Positions 1 to 8,154 of a DNA stretch of 64,000 bases are shown here, one piece after another; position 1 is the first letter of the stretch; each line of letters opens with the position of its first letter. The stretch spans positions 1-64,000 of the forward strand of contig NZ_JPQU01000037.1 in assembly GCF_000737245.1 (NCBI RefSeq). Reading direction: 5' to 3'. Source of the stretch: Pseudomonas syringae. Lineage in GTDB: Bacteria > Pseudomonadota > Gammaproteobacteria > Pseudomonadales > Pseudomonadaceae. The translations under genes were made by a program, and so were the position numbers. The notes beneath the pieces are model-generated. The model was not told the DNA's origin, searched no databases, and saw only the letters and a list, made by a program, of their open reading frames with translations.

Positions 1-11
1 CATGAAAAACA

Positions 12-45
12 CCCCAGAGGTTGGACGGGTGTCCAACTTTTGGGG
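12..45. terminator. Stem-loop terminator-like hairpin at window edge
   Basis: The inner arms gttggac and gtccaac enclose gggt, and outer arms cccca and tgggg extend the stem. Read on the minus strand it is followed by gtgttttt, so it could end a transcript entering from the right or one from an unseen gene to the left. Confidence 0.5.
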
Positions 46-67
46 CGCACTTCATTCGTTGATTCCT

Positions 68-158
68 GTGGGAGCAAGCTTGCTTGCGAAGGCAATTGTG
101 AAGACTCCAAATATGTTTCGGTTGTACTGCCCTCTTCGCGAGCAAGCTCGCTCCCACG
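68..158. repeat. REP pair (REPIN)
   Basis: Two REP sequences in inverted orientation: gtgggagcaagcttgcttgc at the left and its near complement gcgagcaagctcgctcccac at the right, with about 45 bases between. Non-coding; open frames across it are artefacts of the palindromes. Confidence 0.85.
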
Positions 159-186
159 GATGATCAGCGAACCTGCCTGCGGTGCT

Positions 187-310
187 CGGCCGCGAAGAAC
201 GATGACGCGGTATTACCGACAAACCGAGGCGCCTGTTTCGCGGGCAAGCCCGGCTCCAACAACGAACGGGCTCTCCTGTGGGAGCGGTGCTTGCCCGCGA
301 TGAACGATAA
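187..310. repeat. Second REP cluster upstream of the bacteriophytochrome gene
   Basis: One REP in minus orientation (cgcgggcaagcccggctcc) is followed by one in plus orientation (gtgggagcggtgcttgcccg). The rest of the first 541 bases, from about 311 to 541, holds no gene I can support and should contain the promoter and leader of the phytochrome operon. Confidence 0.75.
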
Positions 311-541
311 CGCGGTTTAGCTAAGCCAGCTCGATTCGCCCTCCCGACCGTCCATGCAAAAGCCGGATCCCCTCTGTTTTTCCTACGAAAAAAACGCCCA
401 CCAGTCTAACGGTGGCAGTTTGCTTTCCCATAATTTGATACTGTGTCACCGGATTTTTCGAGGCGAACGCCACTCCAAGAGTGTGAACTCACTACCTGAG
501 CGCGCATTAACCCGTCTCAGAAGCCTCACAAGGGGGAAGTT

Positions 542-2800
542 TTGACCGCTACCGACACTCACGCATCGCTGCAAGCGGCCATCGATAACTGCGCGCGCGA
601 ACCTATCCGGATTCCCGGCAGCATTCAGCCTCAAGGTTTTCTGATCGTTATCGACGAACCATCGATGACCATTGTTCAGATCAGCGAAAACATTGCTCAG
701 TGGCTGAATGTCGAGTCCAGCGCCTTGCTGGGGTGTGAGCTGGACGCACTGGTCAACAATGGATCGGCATTCATCGCTCAGCTAGGTGAACTGGAGGAGG
801 AACAAACCCAGCCTTTCCATGTTGGCGACGTGACCTTTATCAAGGGCGAACGCGGCGCTCAGCCTGTGGCAATGATGCTGCATCGTCATGCCGGCCTACT
901 GATCGCCGAGTTCGAACCAGCAAGCGACACGGTCACTGCCCACGGTCAGCTGTACCCACTGGTCCGCTCGTTCATCAGCCAGATGCGTGAAGACGAAAGC
1001 GTTGACGAACTGTGTGATCGCTCCGTGCGTTTCATCAAGCGCATTACCGGCTTCGGCCGGGTGAATTCCTATCGGTTCGATAAAGACGGCAACGGTATCG
1101 TCAACGCAGAGGCCGCCGACGCAGGCTACCCGAGTTATCTGGGTTTATGTTTTCCGGCCTCGGACATCCCCGCCCAGGCCCGTGAGCTGTACTGCGCCAA
1201 TCGGATCCGGATCATTGCCGACGCCGACTACACCCCCTCGCTGATCATCCCCGCAAACAATCCCGTCACTCAGCGCCCACTGGACCTCAGTTACGCCACC
1301 TTGCGCAGCGTGTCGCCCGTGCATTTGCAGTACATGCGCAACATGGGCACCGGTGCCTCGATGTCGATTTCGATCGTGGTGGATGGCCATTTGTGGGGAC
1401 TGGTTTCCTGTCACAACACAGCACCTCACGCGGTCAGTTTCCAGACCCGCTCAGCATGCGAGCTGCTTGGCCGGGTGCTGTCGCTTCAGGTGGAAACCAA
1501 AGAAGCGCATCTGCGCAATCAGCGGATGCTGAGCCTGAGAAGGGACATCGTACACATGCTGGCCGCCATGGCCGATCATGACAGCGTATTCAAGGGCCTC
1601 AAGGCGCTACCGGATACCTTCATAAGCTTTGTCGGGGCCAGTGGTGCCGCGGTGGTGTCTGACGAGGAATGCCTGCTGTTCGGCCAGACGCCGCCTGAGA
1701 AGCAAGTTCGGGCCCTGGCTGCCTGGCTGTCCAGACGCAGCGGCGGCGAGTTGTTCCAGACCGACAATGTCGGGCAAGACATCCCACATTTGCCTGCCTT
1801 GGCAAAATCAGTCAGTGGCGCACTGGCGGTGTCCATTTCCGAGCTGCATTCCAACTACCTGATCTGGTTCAAACCGGAACAGACCCAGGTCGTCAATTGG
1901 GCAGGCCGCCCCGAAAAAGCCGTCGATGAAAGCGGCTCCCTGTCGCCTCGACGCAGCTTCGATCTGTGGAAGCAGACGGTTCAGGGTTTTTCCACGCCCT
2001 GGCAGGACACCGAGCTGGAAGGTGTCGCTGAATTGCGTCTCGCGGTGCTGGGCATCGTACTGCGCAAGGCTGAAGAAATGGCCCAACTGGCGACGGAACT
2101 CAAACGCAGCAATAAAGAGCTGGAAGCGTTTTCCTACAGCGTCTCCCACGATTTACGCGCCCCGCTACGGCATATTGCCGGTTATGCCGAGCTGCTGGGG
2201 GATATGGAACAGGGCAACCTTTCTGAACGCGGGCAGCGTTTTCTCGACACCATTGGTGAATCGGCCAAGTTCGCTGGGACTCTGGTGGACAACCTGCTGA
2301 GCTTCTCGCAGATGGGACGCTCGGCGATGCGCCAGTCCGACGTCAACCTGACTGCCATGGTTGATCAGATCCAGCGCGAAATGAAACCTGACTATGAAGG
2401 CCGGAACATCGAGTGGATAGTTCGCGATCTGCCCATCATCAGCGCTGACCCGGCGTTCCTGCATCTGGCCATGCGCAACCTGCTGGCCAACGCGATCAAA
2501 TACACCCGCAACGAGGCCGTCGCGGTCATCGAAATCGATGCGCAAATCAATGCTGACACTGTGGTAGTGAGCGTGCGCGACAATGGCGTGGGCTTTGACA
2601 TGCAGTATGCCGGCAAGCTGTTCGGGGTATTTCAGCGTCTGCACCGGATGGAAGAATTTGAAGGCACCGGCATCGGCCTGGCTAACGTGCGACGCATCAT
2701 CGAGCGTCATGGTGGCACGGTCCAGGCCCACGGTGTGCTGAACCAGGGCGCGACGTTTTCATTCACGCTGCCCACCAAACTTTTGAACAAAGTCAACTGA
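542..2800 (+). CDS. bphP: Bacteriophytochrome (PAS-GAF-PHY sensor histidine kinase)
   Basis: Red/far-red photoreceptor kinase, 752 residues, the usual size for BphP. Cys17, in NCAREPIRIPGSIQPQG, is at the position that carries biliverdin in bacterial phytochromes. PAS covers about 20-130, GAF about 140-310 with the chromophore-pocket motif PASDIPAQARELY, and PHY about 325-505. The dimerisation helix has phospho-acceptor His536 in SVSHDLRAPL. The ATPase domain has the N box NLLANAIKYT and glycine boxes DNGVGF and GTGIGLANV. Translation is taken from a TTG codon, because aaggggg lies about 6 bases upstream and Cys17 falls at the expected place. The two following genes are close enough to be one operon. 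No bphO haem oxygenase is adjacent, so biliverdin must come from a gene elsewhere. Confidence 0.95.
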   Translation: MTATDTHASLQAAIDNCAREPIRIPGSIQPQGFLIVIDEPSMTIVQISENIAQWLNVESSALLGCELDALVNNGSAFIAQLGELEEEQTQPFHVGDVTFIKGERGAQPVAMMLHRHAGLLIAEFEPASDTVTAHGQLYPLVRSFISQMREDESVDELCDRSVRFIKRITGFGRVNSYRFDKDGNGIVNAEAADAGYPSYLGLCFPASDIPAQARELYCANRIRIIADADYTPSLIIPANNPVTQRPLDLSYATLRSVSPVHLQYMRNMGTGASMSISIVVDGHLWGLVSCHNTAPHAVSFQTRSACELLGRVLSLQVETKEAHLRNQRMLSLRRDIVHMLAAMADHDSVFKGLKALPDTFISFVGASGAAVVSDEECLLFGQTPPEKQVRALAAWLSRRSGGELFQTDNVGQDIPHLPALAKSVSGALAVSISELHSNYLIWFKPEQTQVVNWAGRPEKAVDESGSLSPRRSFDLWKQTVQGFSTPWQDTELEGVAELRLAVLGIVLRKAEEMAQLATELKRSNKELEAFSYSVSHDLRAPLRHIAGYAELLGDMEQGNLSERGQRFLDTIGESAKFAGTLVDNLLSFSQMGRSAMRQSDVNLTAMVDQIQREMKPDYEGRNIEWIVRDLPIISADPAFLHLAMRNLLANAIKYTRNEAVAVIEIDAQINADTVVVSVRDNGVGFDMQYAGKLFGVFQRLHRMEEFEGTGIGLANVRRIIERHGGTVQAHGVLNQGATFSFTLPTKLLNKVN

Positions 2801-2845
2801 GCCCGAAAAAAGGCGCTCGGGATTAAAGCGTGCGGAGATAAATAC

Positions 2846-3307
2846 ATGCTTAAGCCAATTTTGCTGGTTGAAGACAACCCCAATGATCTGGAGCTGACCC
2901 TCGTCGCACTGGAGCGCAGTCAGCTTGCCAATGAAGTCATCGTCCTGCGCGATGGCGCCGAAGCGCTGGATTACCTGTTCCGCCGAGGCGCTTATGCGGA
3001 CCGTGTCGACGGCAATCCGGCAGTGCTGCTACTGGACCTGAAGCTGCCCAAAGTCGACGGCTTGCAGGTGCTGGATGCAATTAGACAATCCGACGACCTG
3101 CGCAGTATCCCGGTGGTCATGCTGACGTCTTCCCGTGAAGAGCTGGACTTGTCCCGGGCCTATCAGCTTGGCGTCAACGCTTACGTGGTCAAGCCGGTGG
3201 AGTTCAAGGAGTTTGTCAGCGCAATTTCCGACCTGGGGATTTTCTGGGCCGTGCTGAACGAACCGCCGCCTGGCTCGGTCAGAGCTCAGCGTCGTCCTAG
3301 TTCCTGA
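2846..3307 (+). CDS. Rcp1-like single-domain response regulator
   Basis: Stand-alone CheY-fold receiver of 153 residues. It has the acidic pocket VEDNPND near the N-terminus, phospho-acceptor Asp64 in LLLDLKLPKVDG, the switch region VVMLTSS, and Lys in VVKPVEF. The spacer of about 14 residues before Asp64 (LFRRGAYADRVDG) is typical of the Rcp1 family that partners phytochromes. There is no output domain, so phosphate is presumably passed on or signalling is by protein contact. It starts 45 bases after bphP, with a good site (ggagataaatac) before the ATG. I infer that BphP phosphorylates it. A purely phosphate-sink role is also possible. Confidence 0.9.
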   Translation: MLKPILLVEDNPNDLELTLVALERSQLANEVIVLRDGAEALDYLFRRGAYADRVDGNPAVLLLDLKLPKVDGLQVLDAIRQSDDLRSIPVVMLTSSREELDLSRAYQLGVNAYVVKPVEFKEFVSAISDLGIFWAVLNEPPPGSVRAQRRPSS

Positions 3308-3335
3308 CCTGTAAAGATAGAGCGCAGTCGTCTTA

Positions 3336-5708
3336 ATGCCATTCAAAGAACTCAAGATCCTGCTGATTGAAGACAGCCCGCACGATGCGGAGCTGACGCT
3401 TTTGTCCCTGGAGGCCAGCGGTATAGAAGTGGATTCAACCCTGGTTCACAACCACCGGGGTGCCGCTCAGGCATTGAGCGAGCAGGCATTTGACGCCGTG
3501 CTCTGTGACTTCCTGCTGCCAGGTTCCTCCGGCGCCGATGTGCTGAAGATTTCCCGGGAACTGGCGCCGGAAACCCCGTTCATTTTCCTTTCCGGCATCT
3601 TCGGCGAGCAGCAGGCCGTGGAAATGATGCGTCTGGGGGCGGTGGATTACGTCCTCAAGCAAAACCTCAAGATGCTGCCCAAGGCGGTCAAGCGCGCGGT
3701 CTCAGAAGTCCGCGAGCGGGCCAAGCGTCGGGCGGCCGAAACAGCATTGCAAGAGGTCGAAGTCCGTGCGCGGCTGGCCATCGAAGCGGCCATGATGGGC
3801 GTCTGGGAGTTTCAACCGGCGCTGGGCAGGATGCTCTGGGATGAACGCTGCAATGCGTTGTACGAAATCCTTCCTAACAGCCATGTGGACTTGCCTTTTC
3901 TGCTGGCCCGCTGCCATCCGAATGATCGAGCGCTGCTGGAGTCGAGAATCAACGAAGCGCTGAGCCGCGAAGGTGACTACCAGATCGAGTATCGGGCCTT
4001 GATGCCCAACGGTCGGTCGCGCTGGCTGTTCTCCAACGGCCGCTCGGTCTTCGAAAAGGGCAAATGTGTACGTTTTACCGGCGTGATGCAGGACATCACC
4101 GAGCGCAAGCAGGCCACCCGCGAATTGGTGGAACTGAACGAGGCACTGGGCGCGCGCATCGAGCTGCGTACCCGGGAGCGGGACCGTACCTGGGAGTTGT
4201 CCAGAGAGTTGCTGGCTGTTTTGCGCCTGGACATGACGCCGATCTCTTTCAACCCGGCCTGGGAAGCGACACTGGGCTGGTCTAACGAACAGATCAGCCA
4301 GATGCGCCTGTGGGAACTGATCCACCCGGCAGACGTTGGCATGACCGTCCATGAAATGGAGAGCATCGCCCGGGGCAATATTTCGACTCGATTCGTCAAT
4401 CGCATGAAGCACCGCTCCGGGGATTATCGCTGGCTGTCCTGGACCATCGTCCCCGAGGGCGAGCTGATGTATGCCGCCGTGCGCGACATCACGGAAGAGC
4501 GCGCCGTCATTGACGAACTCGCCGCAGCGAACCAGCGTCTGCGGGCGCAGATCAGCGAACGCGAGCGAATCGAAGCCGACCTGCAGCAAATGCAACGCCT
4601 GGAAGTGGTCGGGCAATTGACTGCCGGCGTGGCCCATGACTTCAACAACCTGCTGACGGTGATCCTGACCAGCACCACGTTCGCTATTCGTGATATCGAG
4701 CGCGGCACGCTGGAGAAGACCGTCAACCGCCTGCAAAACGTCAAGGACGCCGGCGAGCGCGGGGCGAAGCTCACCGCCCAGTTATTGTCGTTCTCGCGCC
4801 GTCAGCGTCTGCAACCGACCGCCATCAGCCTGAACGATACCGTCAGAAACATGGGCACCCTGCTCGCTCGGGCGCTGGGCGGCAGTATCTGGATCAAGAC
4901 CGATCTGGCCGCCGACCTGTGGTACGCGATGGGCGATCCGACTCAGACTGAAATGATCATCCTCAACCTTGCCATCAACGCCAGGGATGCAATGGAGATG
5001 GGTGGCTCGTTGTGTTTTTCCACATTCAATGCCGAGATCGCTCAACCCGCGATTCGCCCGGAAGACCCGGAGCCCGGCAAATACGCCGTGCTCGCCATCA
5101 GTGACTCGGGCAGCGGGATGAGCCCGGAAACATTGGCGCGCGCCTTCGAACCGTTCTATACCACCAAGGAAGTCGGCAAAGGTTCGGGGCTGGGGTTGGC
5201 CCAGGTGTTCGGCTTCGCAAAACAATCCGGCGGTGGCGTGATGATTGAAAGCGAATTGGGGGTCGGCACCAAGGTGATGGTTTACCTGCCCAGCGTCGGC
5301 AAACCCCAGACCGTGGACGATCAAGAATTGCCCGTAGCGCATGTGGCACACCCGGTGGGCTCGCGAACCATTCTGCTGGTTGATGATGACCCTGCCGTCC
5401 GCTCAGTCACCCTGCAAATGCTGCAGTCGCTGGGCTACACCGTCAAACAGGCGGGCAGCGGGCTGCAAGCCCTGGAAATGCTCGGCCCCGATGTTGATCT
5501 GGTGCTCACCGACTTCGCCATGCCCGGAATGACCGGCAGCGAACTGGCGACCTTGGTGCATCACAAATATCCGAACATGCCGATCCTGTTCCTCACCGGC
5601 TACGCGGATATCGACGTGCTGGGCCTGGAAGGCTCGTCAGTGGTCCAGAAGCCATTCAGTGAAAGCGATTTGATGAGCAAGTTGCATCAGGCGCTGAGCC
5701 ATACCTGA
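3336..5708 (+). CDS. Hybrid sensor histidine kinase, REC-PAS-PAS-HisKA-HATPase-REC
   Basis: Soluble 790-residue hybrid kinase with no membrane segment. The N-terminal receiver (about 5-125) has Asp in AVLCDFLLPG. Two PAS regions follow, about 145-260 and 275-390, the first ending in the PAC motif FTGVMQDITERK. A coiled linker leads to phospho-acceptor His434 in GVAHDFNNLL, the form seen in FixL-like kinases. The ATPase boxes are NLAINARDAM, DSGSGM and GSGLGLAQV. A second receiver (about 670-790) has Asp in LVLTDFAMPGMTG. It is 28 bases downstream of the response regulator, so the three genes are probably cotranscribed. The N-terminal receiver suggests it takes a phosphate signal from the phytochrome branch, which is inference. 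Confidence 0.9.
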   Translation: MPFKELKILLIEDSPHDAELTLLSLEASGIEVDSTLVHNHRGAAQALSEQAFDAVLCDFLLPGSSGADVLKISRELAPETPFIFLSGIFGEQQAVEMMRLGAVDYVLKQNLKMLPKAVKRAVSEVRERAKRRAAETALQEVEVRARLAIEAAMMGVWEFQPALGRMLWDERCNALYEILPNSHVDLPFLLARCHPNDRALLESRINEALSREGDYQIEYRALMPNGRSRWLFSNGRSVFEKGKCVRFTGVMQDITERKQATRELVELNEALGARIELRTRERDRTWELSRELLAVLRLDMTPISFNPAWEATLGWSNEQISQMRLWELIHPADVGMTVHEMESIARGNISTRFVNRMKHRSGDYRWLSWTIVPEGELMYAAVRDITEERAVIDELAAANQRLRAQISERERIEADLQQMQRLEVVGQLTAGVAHDFNNLLTVILTSTTFAIRDIERGTLEKTVNRLQNVKDAGERGAKLTAQLLSFSRRQRLQPTAISLNDTVRNMGTLLARALGGSIWIKTDLAADLWYAMGDPTQTEMIILNLAINARDAMEMGGSLCFSTFNAEIAQPAIRPEDPEPGKYAVLAISDSGSGMSPETLARAFEPFYTTKEVGKGSGLGLAQVFGFAKQSGGGVMIESELGVGTKVMVYLPSVGKPQTVDDQELPVAHVAHPVGSRTILLVDDDPAVRSVTLQMLQSLGYTVKQAGSGLQALEMLGPDVDLVLTDFAMPGMTGSELATLVHHKYPNMPILFLTGYADIDVLGLEGSSVVQKPFSESDLMSKLHQALSHT

Positions 5709-5779
5709 GCCGACGCTCACTTTGCTGTTAGATGATGCGCTCGCCCGGCAAAAGCCGATGCTACGGGCTTGATCGATGT

Positions 5780-5866
5780 GTAGGAGCGCGCTTGCCCGCG
5801 ATGCGTTGTCTCAGCGAAAAATCTTTTGCCTGATTTGACGCCATCGCGGGCAAGCGCGCTCCTACA
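5780..5866. repeat. REPIN (inverted REP pair)
   Basis: gtaggagcgcgcttgcccgc at the left is matched by gcgggcaagcgcgctcctac at the right. It lies between the convergent ends of the hybrid kinase gene and the GlxA-type regulator gene and probably acts as a bidirectional transcript end. Confidence 0.9.
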
Positions 5867-5891
5867 GGGTCCACCGTAGAACCGCAAAAAC

Positions 5892-6905
5892 CTACCCCAC
5901 CAACCTCTTCTCCTTGGAAGGCCGATAGCCGAAAAACGAGCTGTAGCATTTGCTGAAGTGACTGGGAGACACAAAACCACAGGCCACCAGGACCTCGACC
6001 TGAGACATCTCGGTATGCTGCAGCAGTCGCCGCGCTTCGGTAATGCGCAGCTCCAGGTAATAGCGCTGCGGCGTGGTGCCCAGCTGCTCACGAAACAGAC
6101 GCTCCACCTGACGACGAGAGCGCCCGGCATAGGCCGCAAGCTGTTCCATCTCAAGGGGCTCTTCAAGATTGGCATCCATCAGCTTGACCACCTCGCGCAA
6201 CGGCGCACTCACGGATAGGTGTCGGGACGGTTTGACGCGTCGATAACGGGATTCCTCGAACGAAAGAATATCCTCGATGCCTTCCACTAACGCTTTGTCA
6301 TGCAGCGCCTTGATCCATTCCAGCGCCATATGAAAGGCGCCCGAGGGGCTCGCAGCGCTCAGTCGATCCCGATCCACCACATACGGCTCGCTGGTGACAT
6401 GTGTCGCCTTGCAGATCTCCGCCAGTGCGGGTCGATGCTCTGGATGAATCGCGCAGCGGTAGCCTTCCAGCAGGCCCGCCACCCCGAGAAACCAGGCACC
6501 GTTCCACAATCCGGCCAAGGTGATTCCGGCATCAGCGGCCGCCCTGAGCAGACTGATAAATTCATCGCTGGCGTGAAGCTCGGTCCGATAACCCCCACAA
6601 ATAATCAGCAGGTCCAGTTGCTGAAGGGCTCGCAGGTCGATCTGCGCATCAGGACGAATCACCAGCCCCAGATCGCTCACCACCTCGGTATCTTGCAGGC
6701 CAAAAATCCGCGTGCTGAATAATTCAGGGCGCAGCAAGTTTGCAGTGACGATAGTGTCCAGGGCCTGGGTGAAGGCCGGCAGCGAGAAATGCTCAAGCAG
6801 CACGAACCCTGCATGGGTTTGCCGCACCCGCTCTTGTGGACTGTCACCCACATACCGAAGGTTTTTGCCCTTCATGCAGCCACTGAATTGACGGCGTTCG
6901 ATCAA
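5892..6905 (-). CDS. GlxA family transcriptional regulator (DJ-1/PfpI-like plus AraC HTH)
   Basis: Regulator of 337 residues. The N-terminal two thirds resembles the DJ-1/PfpI amidotransferase fold and serves as a sensing domain; the C-terminal 100 residues form an AraC double helix-turn-helix (LEEPLEMEQLAAYAGRSRRQ and the family signature ending in CGFVSPSHFSKCY). At the nucleophile elbow, where active DJ-1/PfpI enzymes have Cys, the sequence reads LAGLWNGAWFLG, so it is a binding rather than a catalytic domain. The family includes ArgR, GbdR and CdhR of pseudomonads, which respond to amino acids or quaternary amines; the ligand cannot be told here. The first codon is TTG; an ATG ten codons later is an alternative start. 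Confidence 0.88.
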   Translation of the reverse strand: MIERRQFSGCMKGKNLRYVGDSPQERVRQTHAGFVLLEHFSLPAFTQALDTIVTANLLRPELFSTRIFGLQDTEVVSDLGLVIRPDAQIDLRALQQLDLLIICGGYRTELHASDEFISLLRAAADAGITLAGLWNGAWFLGVAGLLEGYRCAIHPEHRPALAEICKATHVTSEPYVVDRDRLSAASPSGAFHMALEWIKALHDKALVEGIEDILSFEESRYRRVKPSRHLSVSAPLREVVKLMDANLEEPLEMEQLAAYAGRSRRQVERLFREQLGTTPQRYYLELRITEARRLLQHTEMSQVEVLVACGFVSPSHFSKCYSSFFGYRPSKEKRLVG

Positions 6906-7033
6906 TCGTTGTCTCTCATGTTTGTTTAGCGGGCGCTGCTGACAAGCAGAGTGCTGAAAACGCCACTATAGGCGCTACACAACACGTTGGCTCGCGTAAA
7001 CAATGCATAAATGTCTGGAGGAGAAGCGAACCC

Positions 7034-7124
7034 GTGGGACCGGATTCATCCGGGAAGAGGCCAGTACATCCCCCACATTATTATTGTCAGGAATACAGCC
7101 TTCCCGGATGAATCCGGTCCCACA
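7034..7124. repeat. REPIN of a second sequence class
   Basis: gtgggaccggattcatccgg at the left and ccggatgaatccggtcccac at the right form a near-perfect inverted pair. The core differs from the usual gcttgc/cgcgaa type in this window. It sits between two minus-strand genes in a gap of 284 bases without any other visible feature. Confidence 0.85.
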
Positions 7125-7189
7125 GGTCGTGGTTTGCCGCGAGACATCGCGCTGCCATCACCGCTGCACTGCAGATGCTCGTCCCGTGC

Positions 7190-7726
7190 TCAAACGACTG
7201 GATAAATGAAGTGCACCAGGACGGCAAATACCCCCAGGCACAGCCAGAATACGAAAAACATCCAGGGTGTGCGCTTGGAAAACAGCAGCGCAGTTTTGTG
7301 GCCTATGTCGGTGGACTCCCAACTGCTGAACAACGGCGAATCATCGTAGGCTTGCCCGATCACGGGATCACTTCTGAGCAGTCCACTCTGTTTGAGATAC
7401 CAATGGTCGATGATGTCGCAGGCTGCCTTGATCCCAGGCCAGGCCATGAGTGAACTGACCACACCAAAAATCGCCAGCATTACTGGCACTACCAGTGTGA
7501 AGATGACACCCCATTGTGGATTGAGGTTGGCCATACTCGACGCATAGGCGATGACTAGAAAGGCTTGGGCGGACAGGTAGGCATTGGTTCGGCTGGACAA
7601 GTTAGTAGTTTCGAAATGAATTTCGTTGCGATAGAAGTCCAGTCGCTCTTTGGCAGAAGCAAATATCCTGATCTCCTGCTCGCTCTCCTCATGGAAAGCC
7701 TCAGGAGACGTGATTATCTTAGACAC
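7190..7726 (-). CDS. Small membrane protein of unknown function
   Basis: I do not recognise this 178-residue protein with certainty. After a soluble, charged N-terminal region (about 1-45, rich in Glu and Lys) come two adjacent hydrophobic segments (about 50-75 and 80-100), then a hydrophilic stretch of about 50 residues, and a third hydrophobic helix at the C-terminus (WMFFVFWLCLGVFAVLVHF). Translation starts at GTG preceded by gagagg. Upstream, on the same strand, is the Rsm-type RNA with its own terminator, so the gene probably has its own promoter between 7727 and 7840. No functional claim is made. Confidence 0.65.
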   Translation of the reverse strand: MSKIITSPEAFHEESEQEIRIFASAKERLDFYRNEIHFETTNLSSRTNAYLSAQAFLVIAYASSMANLNPQWGVIFTLVVPVMLAIFGVVSSLMAWPGIKAACDIIDHWYLKQSGLLRSDPVIGQAYDDSPLFSSWESTDIGHKTALLFSKRTPWMFFVFWLCLGVFAVLVHFIYPVV

Positions 7727-7841
7727 GGTGACCTCTCGGCATTCAGTTGAACCTTAGAAGCTCCCCGCCGCGCCAAGTTCACCGTCAATCCCGTCACGCG
7801 GACCACCGGCTTATACAAGCCGGATAAAAATGACGCGCAAT

Positions 7842-7863
7842 AAAAAACCCGCCGAAGCGGGTT
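7842..7863 (-). terminator. Rho-independent terminator of the Rsm-like RNA
   Basis: On the minus strand, aacccgc and gcgggtt enclose the tetraloop ttcg and are followed by an uninterrupted T run. The A-rich other side also makes it a possible terminator on the plus strand. Confidence 0.88.
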
Positions 7864-7960
7864 ATTTTTCATCAAAACCATTCCAACATCCTGTCGGTGG
7901 CAATCCAAGCCATGGTGATCATCCTTGACCGCTGAAGCCCTTCCTGTGCTTCAGTTGATG
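7842..7960 (-). ncRNA. rsmX: RsmX-like small RNA (CsrA/RsmA-sequestering)
   Basis: Read on the minus strand, four consecutive hairpins each show GGA in or at the loop. Stem ctgaagc/gcttcag has loop acaggaagg (7932-7954). Stem ggtca/tgatc has loop agga (7917-7930). Stem tggc/gcca has loop ttggatt (7898-7912). Stem ccgaca/tgttgg presents gga (7883-7897). Two contexts, caaggatg and acaggatgt, match the high-affinity RsmA/CsrA consensus. A terminator follows directly. The 5' end is inferred; the resulting 119 nt agrees with RsmX of P. fluorescens. Such RNAs bind RsmA/RsmE and relieve translational repression under GacS/GacA control. RsmX is chosen because RsmY and RsmZ normally lie beside other genes. 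Confidence 0.82.
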
Positions 7961-7965
7961 GCTCT

Positions 7966-8033
7966 AGATTGAGCCTCGGCGCGGGGGATGTAAACGGCAC
8001 ATTCACTGATTCCCATGTAAGCCTTTCGCCATA
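7966..8033 (-). promoter_or_regulatory. Putative GacA-controlled promoter of the Rsm-like RNA
   Basis: A perfect TGTAAG half-site (8016-8021 on the plus strand) lies about 56-61 bases upstream of the inferred RNA start, where the GacA upstream activating sequence (TGTAAG-N6-CTTACA) is found in rsm genes. The second half is degenerate. A TTTACA -35-like box (7989-7994) and a weak -10 (7966-7972) fit a start near 7960. The assignment rests on position and one half-site only. Confidence 0.4.
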
Positions 8034-8154
8034 CCCTGAACTGAACGTGCCGCCTTCAAATTGACACAGCACGGCGATCAAGACCGGTTATCCCGGTGCC
8101 GGAACTCCCTTTGCCGGTCGCGTTCTGCTGCATATCACAGCACGGAGACCTGTC

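Noticed and set aside
7714..7908. Minus-strand frame of 64 codons upstream of the small membrane protein
   Set aside because: It runs through the terminator and half of the Rsm-like RNA and has no ribosome site or recognisable sequence.
7872..8081. Minus-strand frame of 69 codons, or its last 13 codons (MAWIATDRMLEWF), before the terminator
   Set aside because: It overlies the four GGA hairpins; the aagga that looks like a ribosome site is one of the loop motifs. The RNA reading explains the sequence better, though a tiny peptide cannot be excluded.
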